Source: Archangium sp. (GTDB lineage Bacteria; Myxococcota; Myxococcia; Myxococcales; Myxococcaceae). Taken from it: a stretch of DNA of 6,556 bases. The notes below the pieces were generated by a model that saw only the letters and a list, made by a program, of their open reading frames with translations, ran no database searches and was not told where the DNA came from. The position numbers and the translations under genes were made by a program. Each line of letters starts with the position of its first letter. Within the stretch, counting starts at the first letter, position 1. Positions 5,561 to 6,556 of the stretch are shown here, one piece after another. The stretch is from the NCBI GenBank assembly GCA_016793585.1, contig JAEUJR010000099.1, forward strand, positions 1 to 6,556, written 5' to 3'.

Positions 5561-6556
5561 GTGAAAGCCCCCACCCGTCTCTCGCGGCTGGTCGTGTTGT
5601 CGATGCTGGCCGCCACCGCCGCCTTCGCCCAGGAGAAGGGCAACTTCCCCGGCGATCGGTTTCGCATGTCGCTCTCGCGCTCTGGTCTGATCGACGTCGA
5701 GTGGGGCAGCCCGGCGCCGCACCTCAACTGGGACGCGGGCCTGTTCCTCAACTACTCCGCGAACAACCTGGTGCTGTACCGCATCAGCGACAACCAGCGC
5801 ATCGGGCCCCTCATCGGCTCGCGCCTGGGCGGCTCGCTGTTCGGCACCATCGGGCTCTTCGGCTGGCTCGAAGCGGGCCTCGAGCTGCCGGTGGTGCTCA
5901 CGCAGTCACGCGACAGCTCGCTCATGGGCGGCACGGTGACGAACCTGTCGGCGCTGCAGGGCGGGCTCGGCGATCTGCGGCTGCAGCCCAAGCTGCGCTT
6001 CTTCAGCCAGGAGGACGTGGGCTTCGATCTCGCCGTGATGCCGACGCTCACCTTCCCCACCGGCGGCCAGACGAACTACCGCGGCGAGCCGACCGTCACC
6101 TTCCAGCCCGAGCTGCTCGCCTCGCGCGCCTGGGGCCAGCTGCGCACCGCCATCAACGTCGGCGGCGTAGTGCGTGGCCGCGTCTCGTTCATCGACGACG
6201 TCGTCGGCAGCGACGTCACCGCGCGCCTCGGCGTCGGCTACCGCTTCCAGGACGACAAGGGCAACGGCCTGCCGCTCGAGCTCGACGGCTCGCTCTTCAT
6301 GTGGAGCGGCGTCACCGCCGACGTCTACACCCCCTCGCAGCGCGGCATGGAGCTGCGCGCCATGGCGGCCTACACCTTCGCCGACCGCGTGCAGGTGTTC
6401 CTCGGCGGCGGCGTCGGCCTGCTCTCGGGCTGGTCGACCCCCGACGGCCGCGTCTTCGCGGGCGTGCGCTACGGCCAGTGGGACGATCACAAGGGCCCCA
6501 AAGACACCGACAAGGACGGCATCATCGACGAGCAGGACAAGTGCCTCGAGCTCGCG
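5561..6556 (+). CDS. Secreted outer-membrane beta-barrel protein with TSP3-like motif, probably OmpA-like (C-terminus beyond window)
   Basis: The frame is open for 332 codons from GTG 5561 to the right edge. Residues 1-23 form a Sec signal peptide: Lys 2, Arg 6 and 9, a hydrophobic core, and AFA before Gln 24 as signal peptidase I site. About 290 residues follow with the alternating polar and hydrophobic pattern of an outer-membrane barrel, for example DLRLQPKLRFF, FDLAVMPTLTFPTG and ARLGVGYRF, with Gly- and Asp-rich turns. At 315-328, DTDKDGIIDEQDKC is a thrombospondin type 3-like calcium-binding repeat. In proteobacterial OmpA-like proteins such repeats commonly link the barrel to a peptidoglycan-binding OmpA domain, which here would lie past the edge. 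It is transcribed divergently from the 114-residue gene. Its role is probably structural or porin-like; substrate unknown. Confidence 0.88.
   Translation, partial: MKAPTRLSRLVVLSMLAATAAFAQEKGNFPGDRFRMSLSRSGLIDVEWGSPAPHLNWDAGLFLNYSANNLVLYRISDNQRIGPLIGSRLGGSLFGTIGLFGWLEAGLELPVVLTQSRDSSLMGGTVTNLSALQGGLGDLRLQPKLRFFSQEDVGFDLAVMPTLTFPTGGQTNYRGEPTVTFQPELLASRAWGQLRTAINVGGVVRGRVSFIDDVVGSDVTARLGVGYRFQDDKGNGLPLELDGSLFMWSGVTADVYTPSQRGMELRAMAAYTFADRVQVFLGGGVGLLSGWSTPDGRVFAGVRYGQWDDHKGPKDTDKDGIIDEQDKCLELA

Noticed and set aside
5906..6490. Minus-strand frame of 194 codons at the right end
   Set aside because: It is the antisense shadow of the outer-membrane barrel gene; composition is Ala/Glu/Arg-rich with no motif or ribosome binding site.

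Overview
This GC-rich window looks like a chromosomal segment from a Myxococcota (myxobacterium-like) organism. The grounds are strongly G/C-ending codons, Asp-Ala-Gly and Asp-Gly-Gly linkers in cysteine-rich lipoproteins, and a beta-barrel protein followed by a thrombospondin type 3-like calcium motif. The assignment to phylum is inference; the sequence does not fix genus or species.

Layout. Six features are read on the minus strand from about 5384 down to 1. From upstream to downstream they are: a 114-residue protein of unknown function (5384-5040); serA, D-3-phosphoglycerate dehydrogenase with a C-terminal ACT domain (4982-3771); a two-transmembrane methyl-accepting chemotaxis protein (3696-2401); a candidate 45-residue small protein (2323-2186); a cysteine-rich lipoprotein with a C-terminal beta domain (2189-1092); and a second cysteine-rich lipoprotein that runs off the left edge (1020 to below 1). 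On the plus strand, diverging from the 114-residue gene across a 176-bp spacer, is a secreted outer-membrane beta-barrel protein (5561 to beyond 6556), probably OmpA-like.

How the genes relate. The 114-residue gene and serA are 57 bp apart and may be co-transcribed. The small ORF and the first lipoprotein overlap by four bases (GTGA), an arrangement that suggests translational coupling. The two lipoproteins are adjacent, on the same strand and built alike: lipobox, Asp-Ala-Gly linker, then cysteine-rich repeats. They are likely related surface proteins. Nothing ties serA or the chemotaxis receptor functionally to the lipoproteins beyond proximity.

Most notable. The lipoprotein at the left edge carries an 18-bp tandem repeat coding for a stalk with 16 Asp-Ala-Gly motifs. 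After a cysteine-rich module come at least five 96-bp repeats. Each encodes a 32-residue unit whose cysteine spacing (7-6-7-12) and surrounding residues match the C-terminal half of the disintegrin domain of ADAM and snake-venom metalloproteinases, as I remember that family. No metalloproteinase domain is seen in the visible part. All other long open frames in the window are antisense shadows produced by high GC.
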